Shown here: positions 17,201 through 24,009 of the stretch, piece after piece
How the letters are laid out: each line of letters begins with the position of its first letter
How positions within the stretch are numbered: position 1 is the stretch's first letter
DNA from: Polaromonas sp. JS666
Lineage (GTDB): Bacteria; Pseudomonadota; Gammaproteobacteria; Burkholderiales; Burkholderiaceae_C
DNA length: 42,711 nt
Assembly: GCF_900103405.1 (NCBI RefSeq)
Contig: NZ_FNHX01000017.1
Coordinates: 1 to 42,711 of the forward strand
Direction: 5' to 3'
Program-made: the position numbers and the translations under genes
Notes under the pieces: generated by a model
The model's database searches: none
The model's input: only the letters and a program-made list of their open reading frames with translations
Told to the model about the DNA's origin: nothing

Positions 17201-17931
17201 ACCGCGGCGCCTACCTGGTCAACGGCCTGGGGCATTGCGGCGCCTGCCATACACCGCGCAACGCCCTGGGCGCTGAGCGCGGCGGCCAGGCTTTCCTGGG
17301 CGGCGCCATGGTCGACGGCTGGGAGGCGCCGGCGCTCACGGCGCTGTCGCGCGCGCCCGTGCCCTGGACCTCCTCGGAGCTCTACGCCTACCTGCGCCAA
17401 GGGTATGCGCCGCAGCACGGCATCGCCGCCGGCCCCATGGCGCCCGTGGTGAAAGAGCTGGCCGCGCTGCCCGATGAAGACATTCGCGCCATGGCTGCCT
17501 ATCTGGTGTCCTTTAATGAACCGGTTTCAGAGACCGAAAGCGCCGAACGCGCGCGGCAGGCGGTGCTGTCCGCGCAGCAGTCCGCCACCAGCCTGCCCGG
17601 CCCCGGCCAGCGCCTGTTCAACGGCGCCTGCGCTTCCTGCCACCACGACGGTGACGGCCCCCGCCTGCTCGGCGTGAACGTGCCGCTGGCGCTCAACAGC
17701 AATTTGCACAGCGCCCGGCCCGACAACCTGCTGCGCACGATTTTGCAAGGCATCAGCGCGCCCGCCGGCAAGGACATCGGCTTTATGCCGGCCTTCCGCC
17801 ATAGCCTGGACGACAGCCAGGTCGCGGCGCTGGCCAGTTATATGCGCAGCCGTTATGCGCCGGCCGAACCCGCCTGGCAGGGCCTGCCCGCCACGGTGGC
17901 TCGCCTTCGCGCCGCGCCGGGCGAGCACTAG
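14284..17931 (+). CDS. nicB: Nicotinate dehydrogenase-like large subunit: molybdopterin domain fused to three c-type hemes
   Basis: Predicted to hydroxylate nicotinate at C6 and pass electrons through NicA to its own c hemes and the respiratory chain. The protein has 1215 residues, close to Pseudomonas putida NicB. Residues about 1-760 are the molybdopterin part, with the catalytic glutamate at E714 in GAGESS. A hydrophobic segment at about 786-804 should anchor it in the membrane. Three CxxCH heme sites follow at C839-H843 (CVVCH), C985-H989 (CGACH) and C1116-H1120 (CASCH), which must face the periplasm. The N-terminus carries an odd run of seven prolines (about 22-28) and only a weak RR pair, no clear Tat signal. 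An ATG overlapping nicA by 4 bp sets the start. Related aldehyde or isoquinoline oxidoreductases have the same architecture, so the substrate comes from context. Confidence 0.85.
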   Translation: MTRRADTPRTRADFHAAAGVLLVGREPPPPPPPAKGQPALVSGNPREGLEILVAVWDDGSVTALNGHVDLGTGLRTALAQIVAEELDVALEQVNMVLGDTTRAPNQGATIASASIQVHAIPLRTAAAQARAWLLARAAAVLQVDASLLSVRDGRVCVIGQESRAVDYGALLAGQHTQLLLAPDTPVKAAADYRVVGTSTPRVDIPAKATGALTFVHDMRVPGMLHGRVVRPPYAGADHGDFIGNTLESVDESSIAHIPGIRAVVVIRDFVGVVAEREEQAEQALRELRVQWKSWPGLPRLDDLEQAIRNNPSTQRKLVDEGDVDAAMAGAAQALARNYVWPYQMHGSIGPSCAVADWRAERLTVWAGTQNPHVLRADLSRLTGLADVDIDVIRMEAAGCYGRNCADDVAADAALLSRAAGGPVRVQLTREQEHAWEPKGAAQLMQVNGGLNEDGSVAAYDFQTSYPSNGAPTLALLLTRTVEPVAQAFEMGDRTARPPYDYGNLRVAVNDMPPMLRASWLRGVSALPNSFAHESYIDELATAAGVDPVEFRLRYLKEPRAAELVRATADRAGWVAHTGPQQGQAGEAADVVHGRGFAYARYVHSKWPGFGAAWAAWVADVEVNRKTGEVHVRRVVVGHDAGTLINPAGVQHQIHGNVVQATSRALTEQVTVEPQKNTVVGLEWGSYPILNFRDVPVIEVVTMARPGEPPLGAGESSSVPGTAAIANAIFDATGVRFRQPPFTPEVVRAALNPEPQSPPAALPLPERRAVRMPGGAAWPKGLGAWSRAGALLAGVAGVAWALLGGRSAIAPMMPAAQSGASIYTAATLERGRQLAAAGDCVVCHTAPGGIPNAGGRAMDTPFGKIITTNLTPDVETGIGSWSFSAFQRAMREGISRDGRYLYPAFPYTAFARTSDEDLTALYAYLMAQPAVRSAPPATRLDFPFNVRPLMAVWNGMFHDPSPYSADPARSAEWNRGAYLVNGLGHCGACHTPRNALGAERGGQAFLGGAMVDGWEAPALTALSRAPVPWTSSELYAYLRQGYAPQHGIAAGPMAPVVKELAALPDEDIRAMAAYLVSFNEPVSETESAERARQAVLSAQQSATSLPGPGQRLFNGACASCHHDGDGPRLLGVNVPLALNSNLHSARPDNLLRTILQGISAPAGKDIGFMPAFRHSLDDSQVAALASYMRSRYAPAEPAWQGLPATVARLRAAPGEH

Positions 17932-17965
17932 CCGTTCGCATTTGGAATCACAGTGTTAACAGACC

Positions 17966-19192
17966 CTAGGCGTGCTGGCTCGCGGTGTCGCCGGCCAGCC
18001 ACTGCGCCAGCACTTCGGCCGTGTGCTGGCCCAGCAGCGGTGGGGGCCTGTGGTAGCTGACCGGCGAGCCCGAAAGGCGGATGGGGTTGGCCACCAGCGG
18101 CACCTCGCCCGCCAGCGGATGGGGCAGCGCCATGCGCAGGCCGCGGGCTTGCACCTGCGGGTCGGCAAACACCTCGTCGATGCGGTTGATGGGGCCGCAG
18201 GGCACACCGGCGGCTTCCAGCGCGGCGATCCAGTCCGCCGAGCTGCGCATCACCGTGGCCTGCCTCAGCAAGGGCAGCAGCACGGCCCGGTGGGCCACGC
18301 GCTGCGCATTGCTCGCAAAGCGCGCATCCCGCGCCCATTCGGCATGGCCCGCGACGGCGCAGAAGCGGGCGAACTGCTCGTCGTTGCCGACCGCCAGGAT
18401 GATGTCGCCGTCCGCGGTCGGGAAGTCCTGGTAGGGCACGATGTTGGGGTGCGCATTGCCCATGCGGCGCGGCAGCTGCCCGCCGGCCAGGTAGTTGGAG
18501 GCCTGGTTGGCCAGGCAGGCGATCTGCACGTCCAGCAACGCCAGGTCGATGTGCTGGCCCAGGCCGGAGCGTTCGCGTTCCGCCAGCGCGGCCTGTACCG
18601 CCACCGTCGCGTACAGGCCGGTCATGATGTCCGTCAGCGCCACGCCGACCTTTTGCGGGCCGGCGCCCGGCTCGCCGTCCGCGCCGCCGGTCACGCTCAT
18701 CAGGCCGCCCATGCCCTGGATCAGGAAGTCGTAGCCCGCGCGCGACGCGTAAGGCCCGGTTTGCCCGAAGCCGGTGATGGAGCAATACACCAAGCGCGGG
18801 TGGCCGTCCTTCAGGCTGGCGTAGTCCAGCCCGTAGCGCTTGAGGCCGCCCACCTTGAAGTTCTCCAGCAGCACATCGGCCTGGCCGGCCAGCGCCCGCA
18901 CCTGCGCCTGGCCTTCGGGCGTGGCGATGTCGATGGCGACCGAGCGTTTGTTGCGGTTGGCGCACAGAAAGTAGCTGGCCTCGCCGGTGTCTCGGCCCGA
19001 GGCGTCCTTGAGGTAGGGCGGCCCCCAGGCGCGGGTGTCGTCGCCGCCCTGCGGCTTCTCGACCTTGACGACGTCCGCGCCCAGGTCGGCCAGCAATTGC
19101 CCGGCCCAGGGGCCGGCCAGCACGCGCGACAAGTCCAGCACGCGGATGCCGCTGAGCGGCGGCGGGCGCAGCGCGGAAGAAGGGGAGGCCAT
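17966..19192 (-). CDS. gcdG: CaiB/BaiF family III CoA-transferase, GcdG (glutarate CoA-transferase) type
   Basis: Predicted to activate glutarate by moving CoA from succinyl-CoA. The protein has 408 residues, with the family III opening LSGIRVLDLSRVLAGPWAGQ, the CoA-binding ANRNKRSVAID and the catalytic aspartate D188 in KVGVALTDIMTG. Later blocks IALLDVQIACLANQASNYL and GNAHPNIVPYQDFPTADGD-like residues match the Pseudomonas gcdG product as I recall it. It is transcribed towards nicB with a 34-bp gap and faces away from a GcdR-type LysR gene, the arrangement seen at glutarate loci. Glutaryl-CoA dehydrogenase itself is not in the window. The closeness to nicB suggests that glutarate is an end product of the ring-cleavage route. 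Confidence 0.84.
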   Translation of the reverse strand: MASPSSALRPPPLSGIRVLDLSRVLAGPWAGQLLADLGADVVKVEKPQGGDDTRAWGPPYLKDASGRDTGEASYFLCANRNKRSVAIDIATPEGQAQVRALAGQADVLLENFKVGGLKRYGLDYASLKDGHPRLVYCSITGFGQTGPYASRAGYDFLIQGMGGLMSVTGGADGEPGAGPQKVGVALTDIMTGLYATVAVQAALAERERSGLGQHIDLALLDVQIACLANQASNYLAGGQLPRRMGNAHPNIVPYQDFPTADGDIILAVGNDEQFARFCAVAGHAEWARDARFASNAQRVAHRAVLLPLLRQATVMRSSADWIAALEAAGVPCGPINRIDEVFADPQVQARGLRMALPHPLAGEVPLVANPIRLSGSPVSYHRPPPLLGQHTAEVLAQWLAGDTASQHA

Positions 19193-19329
19193 GGGTGGGA
19201 ATCTCCAGGAAAGAAGCAGTCAATGGGAAAAGCTTAAAGGCGCAAGCCGCCCTTCACAAACGATGATTCGGCACCGGTGTGTGCCCAAAAAGAATTCCGA
19301 CAACCTTGCCCGCAGGAAAGCCCGCCCCC
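19193..19329. promoter_or_regulatory. Divergent gcdG/gcdR promoter region
   Basis: A 137-bp gap between divergent genes, the standard site for LysR control. An inverted repeat GGCAC-(6)-GTGCC lies at 19270-19285 and AT-rich sequence follows. This is a plausible but unproven GcdR binding site. Confidence 0.5.
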
Positions 19330-20235
19330 ATGCGCCGAAAAATTCCCTCCACCACCGCGCTCGCCCTGTTTGAATCCGCGGCGCGCCACCAGAGCTTCAC
19401 CCACGCGGCGCAAGAGCATTCGGTGACCCAGAGCGCCGTCTGCCGGCAGGTCGCGGGGCTGGAGGACTTCCTGGACGTCAAACTGTTCAGGCGCACCAAA
19501 CGCGGCGTGCTGCTGACGGACGCGGGCATGCACTACGCCCGCCGGGTGCGCGCGCGGCTGGACGATGTGGAGCGCGACACGCTGGAGATGATGGCCAGGG
19601 GCGGCACGGGCGGCGTGCTCGAACTGGGCGTGGTGCCCACCTTCGCGGCCAAGTGGCTGCTGCCCAGGCTGGGGGGCTTCCAGCGCCAGCACCCCGAGAT
19701 CACGGTGCACCTGTCGTCCCGCACACGGCCTTTCCTGTTTGCCGAAACCACACTGGACGCCGCCATCTGCGCCGGCGAGGCGGGCTGGCCCGGCACGCAG
19801 TCGTCCTTCCTGATGGATGAAAGCATGGTGGCCGTCGGCAGCCCGGCGCTGGTGACATCCCGGCGCGTGCTCAAGGCCGACGATGTAGAGGGCCTGCCGC
19901 TGCTGCAGATGAGCACACGGCCCTATGCCTGGCGCCAGTGGTTCGCGTCCCTGGGGCTCGAAGTCGCCGGCGATATGGCCGGTGCGCGCATGGAGCTTTT
20001 TTCGATGGCCGCACAGGCGGCCATTCACGGACAAGGCCTGGCGCTGATCCCGCGCTTCCTGATCGAAGACGACCTGGCGCAGGGCCGCCTGGTGCAACTG
20101 ACCCGGCACGAGTTCCTCAGCGATCGCCGCTACTACCTGGTCTGCCCCGAACAGAAGCTGGGCAACAGCATGCTGGCCTTGTTCAGGGCCTGGGTGGAAG
20201 CCGAGGCGGCGAAGTACAGGGAACCATCACGCTGA
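19330..20235 (+). CDS. gcdR: LysR-family regulator, GcdR-like
   Basis: Transcriptional regulator of 301 residues. The N-terminal winged helix-turn-helix runs from MRRKIPSTTALALFESAARHQS-like residues through HSVTQSAVCRQVAGLEDFL and FRRTKRGVLLT. The effector domain begins near residue 95 (LELGVVPTFAAKWLLPRL). The MRRKIPST opening is characteristic of the GcdR group that controls glutaryl-CoA metabolism. The start was chosen at this motif. It is divergent from gcdG, the usual arrangement for a LysR activator and its target. The stop codon overlaps the 3' end of the convergent ridA gene by 9 bp. Confidence 0.85.
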   Translation: MRRKIPSTTALALFESAARHQSFTHAAQEHSVTQSAVCRQVAGLEDFLDVKLFRRTKRGVLLTDAGMHYARRVRARLDDVERDTLEMMARGGTGGVLELGVVPTFAAKWLLPRLGGFQRQHPEITVHLSSRTRPFLFAETTLDAAICAGEAGWPGTQSSFLMDESMVAVGSPALVTSRRVLKADDVEGLPLLQMSTRPYAWRQWFASLGLEVAGDMAGARMELFSMAAQAAIHGQGLALIPRFLIEDDLAQGRLVQLTRHEFLSDRRYYLVCPEQKLGNSMLALFRAWVEAEAAKYREPSR

Positions 20236-20622
20236 TGGCAGTTTGGCAATCACCTTGATCTCGAACTGAAAGCCATACAGCCAGGTTACGCCGACCGCCG
20301 TCAGCGTGGGGTGGGGCGCCTCGCCCCAGTACTCGGGCACCACCTTCCAGATGGTCTCGAAGGTCGATTGCGGATCCACCATAAAGACGGTCACGTCCAC
20401 CACGTCCTCAAAGCTGCTGCCCGCGGCCTTCAGGATGGCGTTCAGGTTGTCAAAGGCGAGCCTCACCTGCGCCTGCAGGTCGGGCTCGGGGGAGCCGTCC
20501 TCGCGGCTGCCGACCTGGCCCGATACAAACAGGAAGCCGTTGGACTTCAGCGCCGGTGAATACCGGTTGCGGTCATAAAGCGCCCGGCGCCCGGGCGGGA
20601 AAACAACTTCACGTTGTGCCAT
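20227..20622 (-). CDS. RidA/YjgF/YER057c/UK114 family protein
   Basis: Small enamine/imine deaminase-type protein of 131 residues. Family marks are YSPALKSNGFLFVSGQVG near residues 21-38, LAFDNLNAILKAAGSSFEDVVDVTVF and HPTLTAVGVTWLYGFQFEIKVIA at the end. The last block usually reads RxxxxVxxLxxxxxxEI; here the conserved arginine position is occupied by Thr/Leu, so the deaminase activity of canonical RidA may be changed. It is divergent from a LysR gene that probably controls it. An enamine-handling protein next to an enamide-producing pathway is suggestive, but no more than that. Confidence 0.85.
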   Translation of the reverse strand: MAQREVVFPPGRRALYDRNRYSPALKSNGFLFVSGQVGSREDGSPEPDLQAQVRLAFDNLNAILKAAGSSFEDVVDVTVFMVDPQSTFETIWKVVPEYWGEAPHPTLTAVGVTWLYGFQFEIKVIAKLPSA

Positions 20623-20778
20623 TCATCTTTCTCCTTGCAAATAGGCCGAAGCCGGCCTGTGGTTCATGATGAAGACACTGTAGGGCGCAGTGCCTTCCCG
20701 ATAAACAGGCAAGCCTGTCCATCACTGTTCGTAAAATCCAAACAATCACCCAGGCCGGGAAAGCACGGGAAAGCACAG

Positions 20779-21762
20779 ATGGACCGTTTCGACGCAATGC
20801 AGGCCTTCGCGCGCGTGGTGGAAGCGGGCAGCTTCACCAGGGCGGCAGAGACTTTGCACATGAGCAAGACCAGCGTGACCCAGCTGGTGCAGCAGCTCGA
20901 GGCGCGGCTGCGTGTGCGGCTGCTCAACCGCACCACACGCCAGGTCAAGCTCACGGCCGACGGCGCGGCCTATTACGAACGGGTGCTGCGCGTGCTGGCC
21001 GACGTGGACGATGCGGAGACCAGCCTGTCTAGCGCCTCGGCCTCGCCCCGGGGCCGGCTGCGGGTCGATGTGCCCAGCCCGCTGGCCCGCATGATCCTGG
21101 TGCCGGCCTTGCCGGACTTTCATGCGCGTTACCCTGAGATCCAACTCGACATGGGCGTCAGCGACCGCGTGGTCGACGTGATAGGCGACAACGTGGACTG
21201 CGTGGTGCGCGGCGGCGAGCTCACCGACCAGTCGCTGGTCGCCCGCCGCGTGGCCGACCTGCAGCTCGGCGTGTATGCCGCGCCCGGCTACCTGGATCGC
21301 GTCGGCACGCCCTCGCACCCGCGGGAGCTGGAGGGAACGTTGCACCACATCGTCGGCTTTCTGTGGGCGCGCACCGGCAAGGCCTTTCCCTATGCCATGC
21401 ATCTCGGTGACGAAAGCCTCAAGGTGCAGGGCCGCCACCTGTTCGCTTTTGACGACGGCAATGCCTACCTCGCGGCCGGCCTGGCGGGCCTGGGCGTGCT
21501 GTGGCTGCCGGACTATATGGCTGGGGCGCATGTAAGCAGCGGCGAGCTGCTGCCGCTGTTCCAGGACTGGCGCCTGGACCCCATGCCGCTGTATGTGGCC
21601 TTTCCGCCGAACCGCCATGTGAGCGCCAAGCTGCGGGTGTTTATCGAGTGGGTGGCTGAGCTGATGGCGCAACACGCGCCTGTCGGCGGCCCGCGTGACC
21701 GCAAAGAGCGGGCGGCTCCAGCCCCACGTCCGCGCAGGCCGGGAAAGATTTCGCAGCCCTAG
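20779..21762 (+). CDS. LysR-family transcriptional regulator (CrgA/DmlR-like)
   Basis: Regulator of 327 residues. The helix-turn-helix is standard: MDRFDAMQAFARVVEAGSF, LHMSKTSVTQLVQQLE and LLNRTTRQVKLTADG, which is the pattern of the group containing DmlR, YafC and CrgA. The effector domain starts near residue 92 (RGRLRVDVPSPLAR). The C-terminal 25 residues are an extra basic Pro/Arg-rich tail. It is divergent from ridA across a 156-bp gap, so ridA is its most probable target; the effector is unknown. A small gene follows 27 bp downstream on the same strand. Confidence 0.88.
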   Translation: MDRFDAMQAFARVVEAGSFTRAAETLHMSKTSVTQLVQQLEARLRVRLLNRTTRQVKLTADGAAYYERVLRVLADVDDAETSLSSASASPRGRLRVDVPSPLARMILVPALPDFHARYPEIQLDMGVSDRVVDVIGDNVDCVVRGGELTDQSLVARRVADLQLGVYAAPGYLDRVGTPSHPRELEGTLHHIVGFLWARTGKAFPYAMHLGDESLKVQGRHLFAFDDGNAYLAAGLAGLGVLWLPDYMAGAHVSSGELLPLFQDWRLDPMPLYVAFPPNRHVSAKLRVFIEWVAELMAQHAPVGGPRDRKERAAPAPRPRRPGKISQP

Positions 21763-21789
21763 CTGCCTTCAATTCAAGGAGTATTCAAC

Positions 21790-22026
21790 ATGGACATTCT
21801 TCGCGAAGCCCTGCTTTGTACGCGCGCGGGACGCTGGGACGAGGCGCACACCCTGGCGCAAAGCGATGAATCCCAACTGGGCGCCTGGCTGCACGGCATC
21901 CTGCATGTCCAGGAAGGTGACCTGGGCAACGCCGCTTACTGGTACGGCAGGGCCAAGCGGGATTTCGGTGGGCGCGGCACTGTGGATGAAGAGCTGCAGC
22001 GCTTCGAGGCCGCGCTGCCCCGGTAA
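21790..22026 (+). CDS. Conserved small helical protein, TPR/Sel1-like
   Basis: A 78-residue protein with a good ribosome site (AAGGAG, eight bases before the ATG). It reads as two or three amphipathic helices: REALLCTRAGRWDEAHTLAQ, GAWLHGILHVQEGDLGNAAYWYGRA, then VDEELQRFEAALPR. The middle part has the Trp/Gly/Ala pattern of a single TPR or Sel1-like repeat. It has no signal peptide and no catalytic motif. I do not recognise a function. It follows the LysR gene closely and converges with the CorA-like gene. Confidence 0.75.
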   Translation: MDILREALLCTRAGRWDEAHTLAQSDESQLGAWLHGILHVQEGDLGNAAYWYGRAKRDFGGRGTVDEELQRFEAALPR

Positions 22027-22057
22027 GCGTTTCGCGCCAGGCGGTTGACAGGCCCTG

Positions 22058-23065
22058 CTACTGCTTCTGCCGGTAAACGTACAAGGCCGCAAAAGCGGTG
22101 AACACGCCGATGATGGCGACGATCACCATAAAGCCGTGCGGGTGCTGGGCCAGCGGCACGCCGCCCACATTCATGCCCAGCAGGCCGGCCACGATATTGA
22201 TCGGCAGGGCCAGCACCGTCACCATGGTCAGGGTGAAGACGCTGCGGTTGGTTTCCTCGCTGACCTGGGCGGCGATTTCTTCCTGCAGCAGCTTGATGCG
22301 TTCCTTGAGCTCCGACAAATCGCGTATGGTCAATGAAAACTCCTCGGTGGCCTGGCGCAGCTCTTCAAGGTCGCCTTCGCTGACCCAGGGCGGCGGCAGG
22401 CGCAGCAGGCGAAACAGCGCGCCCGGCTCGGGTGCCAGCAGGCGCTGCAGCCGTACCAGCACACGGCGCAGCTTGCCCAGGTCGGCGCGGCGGTTGTGCA
22501 GCCGGCCCACCAGGAATTTGTCTTCCACCACATCGACCTGCAGCGTCGCATCGCGCACGATGCGCACCAGCACGTCGCCCTGCTCGCGCAGCAAATGGTT
22601 GAGGAAGGACACCGAAGACGCCAGCGGCTTCTTGCCGTTCTTCACGGCGTCGCGCAGCCGGTCTATGGAGCGCAGCGGGTGCGAGCGCGCGCTCAGCGCC
22701 ATGTGCGGCCCCACGTTCAGCCACAGGCTGGCCATCTCGGCCGGGTCGAAAGCAAATTCGTAAGCCACGTCGTTGACCACGGCAATCAAGGTGTCGTGGG
22801 CGTCCTCGATGCGCGTGGAGCGCGAGCCCTCGTGCAGCGCCTCAAAAAATTCCGGCACCGGGTTCAGGTGCTTGCGTATGCTGGTTTCGGCCGCGGCGTC
22901 GCTGAGGTTGAAGTGCAGCCAGACAAAATCCGACTTGCCCTTGGGCACGTCGCTCTTGAGCCAGGCCGCCGCTTCCATGAGGTCCACAGGCACGCCGGGC
23001 GCGCCGTTTTCAAAGCGGTAACCGCAGAGCAGGCCGGTCTTGTCGGCGCCGTAAGTGATGTCCAT
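22058..23065 (-). CDS. CorA-family divalent metal transporter, ZntB-like
   Basis: Inner-membrane metal transporter of 335 residues. A long N-terminal cytoplasmic domain with charged helices (about 1-270) is followed by two C-terminal membrane segments. The first membrane helix ends in the signature GLLGMNVGGVPL (GMN, about residue 295), the selectivity-filter motif of the CorA superfamily. The sequence YVYRQKQ forms the basic tail. The lack of the MPEL motif after GMN and the length favour the ZntB branch, hence zinc or a proton-coupled cation rather than magnesium. It stands alone, convergent with the small gene. Confidence 0.85.
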   Translation of the reverse strand: MDITYGADKTGLLCGYRFENGAPGVPVDLMEAAAWLKSDVPKGKSDFVWLHFNLSDAAAETSIRKHLNPVPEFFEALHEGSRSTRIEDAHDTLIAVVNDVAYEFAFDPAEMASLWLNVGPHMALSARSHPLRSIDRLRDAVKNGKKPLASSVSFLNHLLREQGDVLVRIVRDATLQVDVVEDKFLVGRLHNRRADLGKLRRVLVRLQRLLAPEPGALFRLLRLPPPWVSEGDLEELRQATEEFSLTIRDLSELKERIKLLQEEIAAQVSEETNRSVFTLTMVTVLALPINIVAGLLGMNVGGVPLAQHPHGFMVIVAIIGVFTAFAALYVYRQKQ

Positions 23066-23454
23066 TCAGGGAGGGGCGTGAAGCCGGCAGTAGGGCAGGG
23101 GAGCTTGGGGCTCAGGTTCTGAAAGAGGTCCCACAGTGTGTAGCCCCTTCATGACGGTTCAGTGACAGTCAAGCCAAGCCAGGGCGCGAGTCCGGGCCCA
23201 TCCACTGCTATGTCATGAAGAGGTCATTTTTGGCACGCCCCGGCTACACCACCACCAGCGGCCGCGCGATATGGTTTCAGTGATGGCTGATGCGGCAAAA
23301 AAGCATCGCTCATGTAAGCATCTGTGCTTCCGTCACTGATTGGGTGTGCTTTTTATGCATACACGGATGCTGGGGCTTTGCCTTGCTGCTTTAATCACCT
23401 AGGTGAGCCGCGGGCGCCGCATTCGTGGCAGCCGCTTCACTCCCCAAGGAAGCC
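23066..23454. promoter_or_regulatory. 389-bp gap between divergent zntB-like and paoA-like genes
   Basis: No convincing gene lies here. The gap holds a 9-bp inverted repeat CTTCATGAC (23147-23155) / GTCATGAAG (23212-23220), a 7-bp pair TCAGTGA (23278-23284) / TCACTGA (23333-23339) and a perfect 12-bp palindrome TCACCTAGGTGA at 23395-23406, 48 bp before the paoA-like start. The last is the best candidate for an operator of the molybdoenzyme operon. I could not match a molybdenum-cofactor riboswitch. Confidence 0.5.
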
Positions 23455-24009
23455 ATGGCAATGACTGAATCCCTTCCCAGCTCCGCCGGCTCCGTGCCGA
23501 CGGCCCGCGTCACGCTTGAGGTGAACGGCCATGCGCACACGCTGGACCTGGACACCCGCACCACGCTGCTCGACGCCCTGCGTGAACACCTGCACCTGAC
23601 CGGCACCAAAAAAGGCTGCGACCACGGCCAGTGCGGCGCCTGCACCGTGCTGCTGGACGGCGAGCGCATCAATGCCTGCCTCACGCTGGCCGTGATGCAC
23701 GAAGGCGCCAAAGTCACCACCATAGAAGGCCTGGGCACGCCGCACAGCCTGCACCCTATGCAGGCCGCGTTTGTCAAACACGACGGCTACCAGTGCGGCT
23801 ACTGCACACCGGGCCAGATCTGCTCGGCCGTCGGCATGCTCGATGAAATGCGCCGCGGCATCCCCAGCCACGTCAGCGCCGACCTCAACACCCGCCCCCT
23901 GCTGTCGCCCGATGAGCTTCGCGAACGCATGAGCGGCAACCTCTGCCGCTGCGGCGCCTATTCCAACATCGTCGAAGCCATCGCAGAAGTAGCTGGGGGT
24001 GCGGCATGA
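23455..24009 (+). CDS. Aldehyde oxidoreductase [2Fe-2S] subunit, PaoA-like
   Basis: Iron-sulfur subunit of a three-part xanthine-oxidase-family enzyme, 184 residues. Cysteines C55, C60, C63 and C75 (GCDHGQCGACT) bind the first cluster; QCGYC near 114-118 and LCRCG near the end bind the second. It closely follows E. coli PaoA (TKKGCDHGQCGACTVL, ACLTLAVMH, GIPSHV), but the long Tat signal of PaoA is missing: the protein starts about 20 residues before the first strand. The complex is therefore probably cytoplasmic. AAGGA stands four bases before this ATG; a second ATG six bases on is possible. It overlaps the FAD-subunit gene by 4 bp. Confidence 0.87.
   Translation: MAMTESLPSSAGSVPTARVTLEVNGHAHTLDLDTRTTLLDALREHLHLTGTKKGCDHGQCGACTVLLDGERINACLTLAVMHEGAKVTTIEGLGTPHSLHPMQAAFVKHDGYQCGYCTPGQICSAVGMLDEMRRGIPSHVSADLNTRPLLSPDELRERMSGNLCRCGAYSNIVEAIAEVAGGAA

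Noticed and set aside
14917..17418. Very long leftward open frame opposite nicB (833 codons)
   Set aside because: Composition is that of antisense GC-rich DNA (Gly, Arg, His, Ala), with no domains; the sense strand encodes a complete molybdenum-heme enzyme.
23066..23454. Molybdenum-cofactor riboswitch before the pao-like operon
   Set aside because: I could not match the conserved helices or loops by eye; only unrelated inverted repeats are seen. A covariance-model search would decide.
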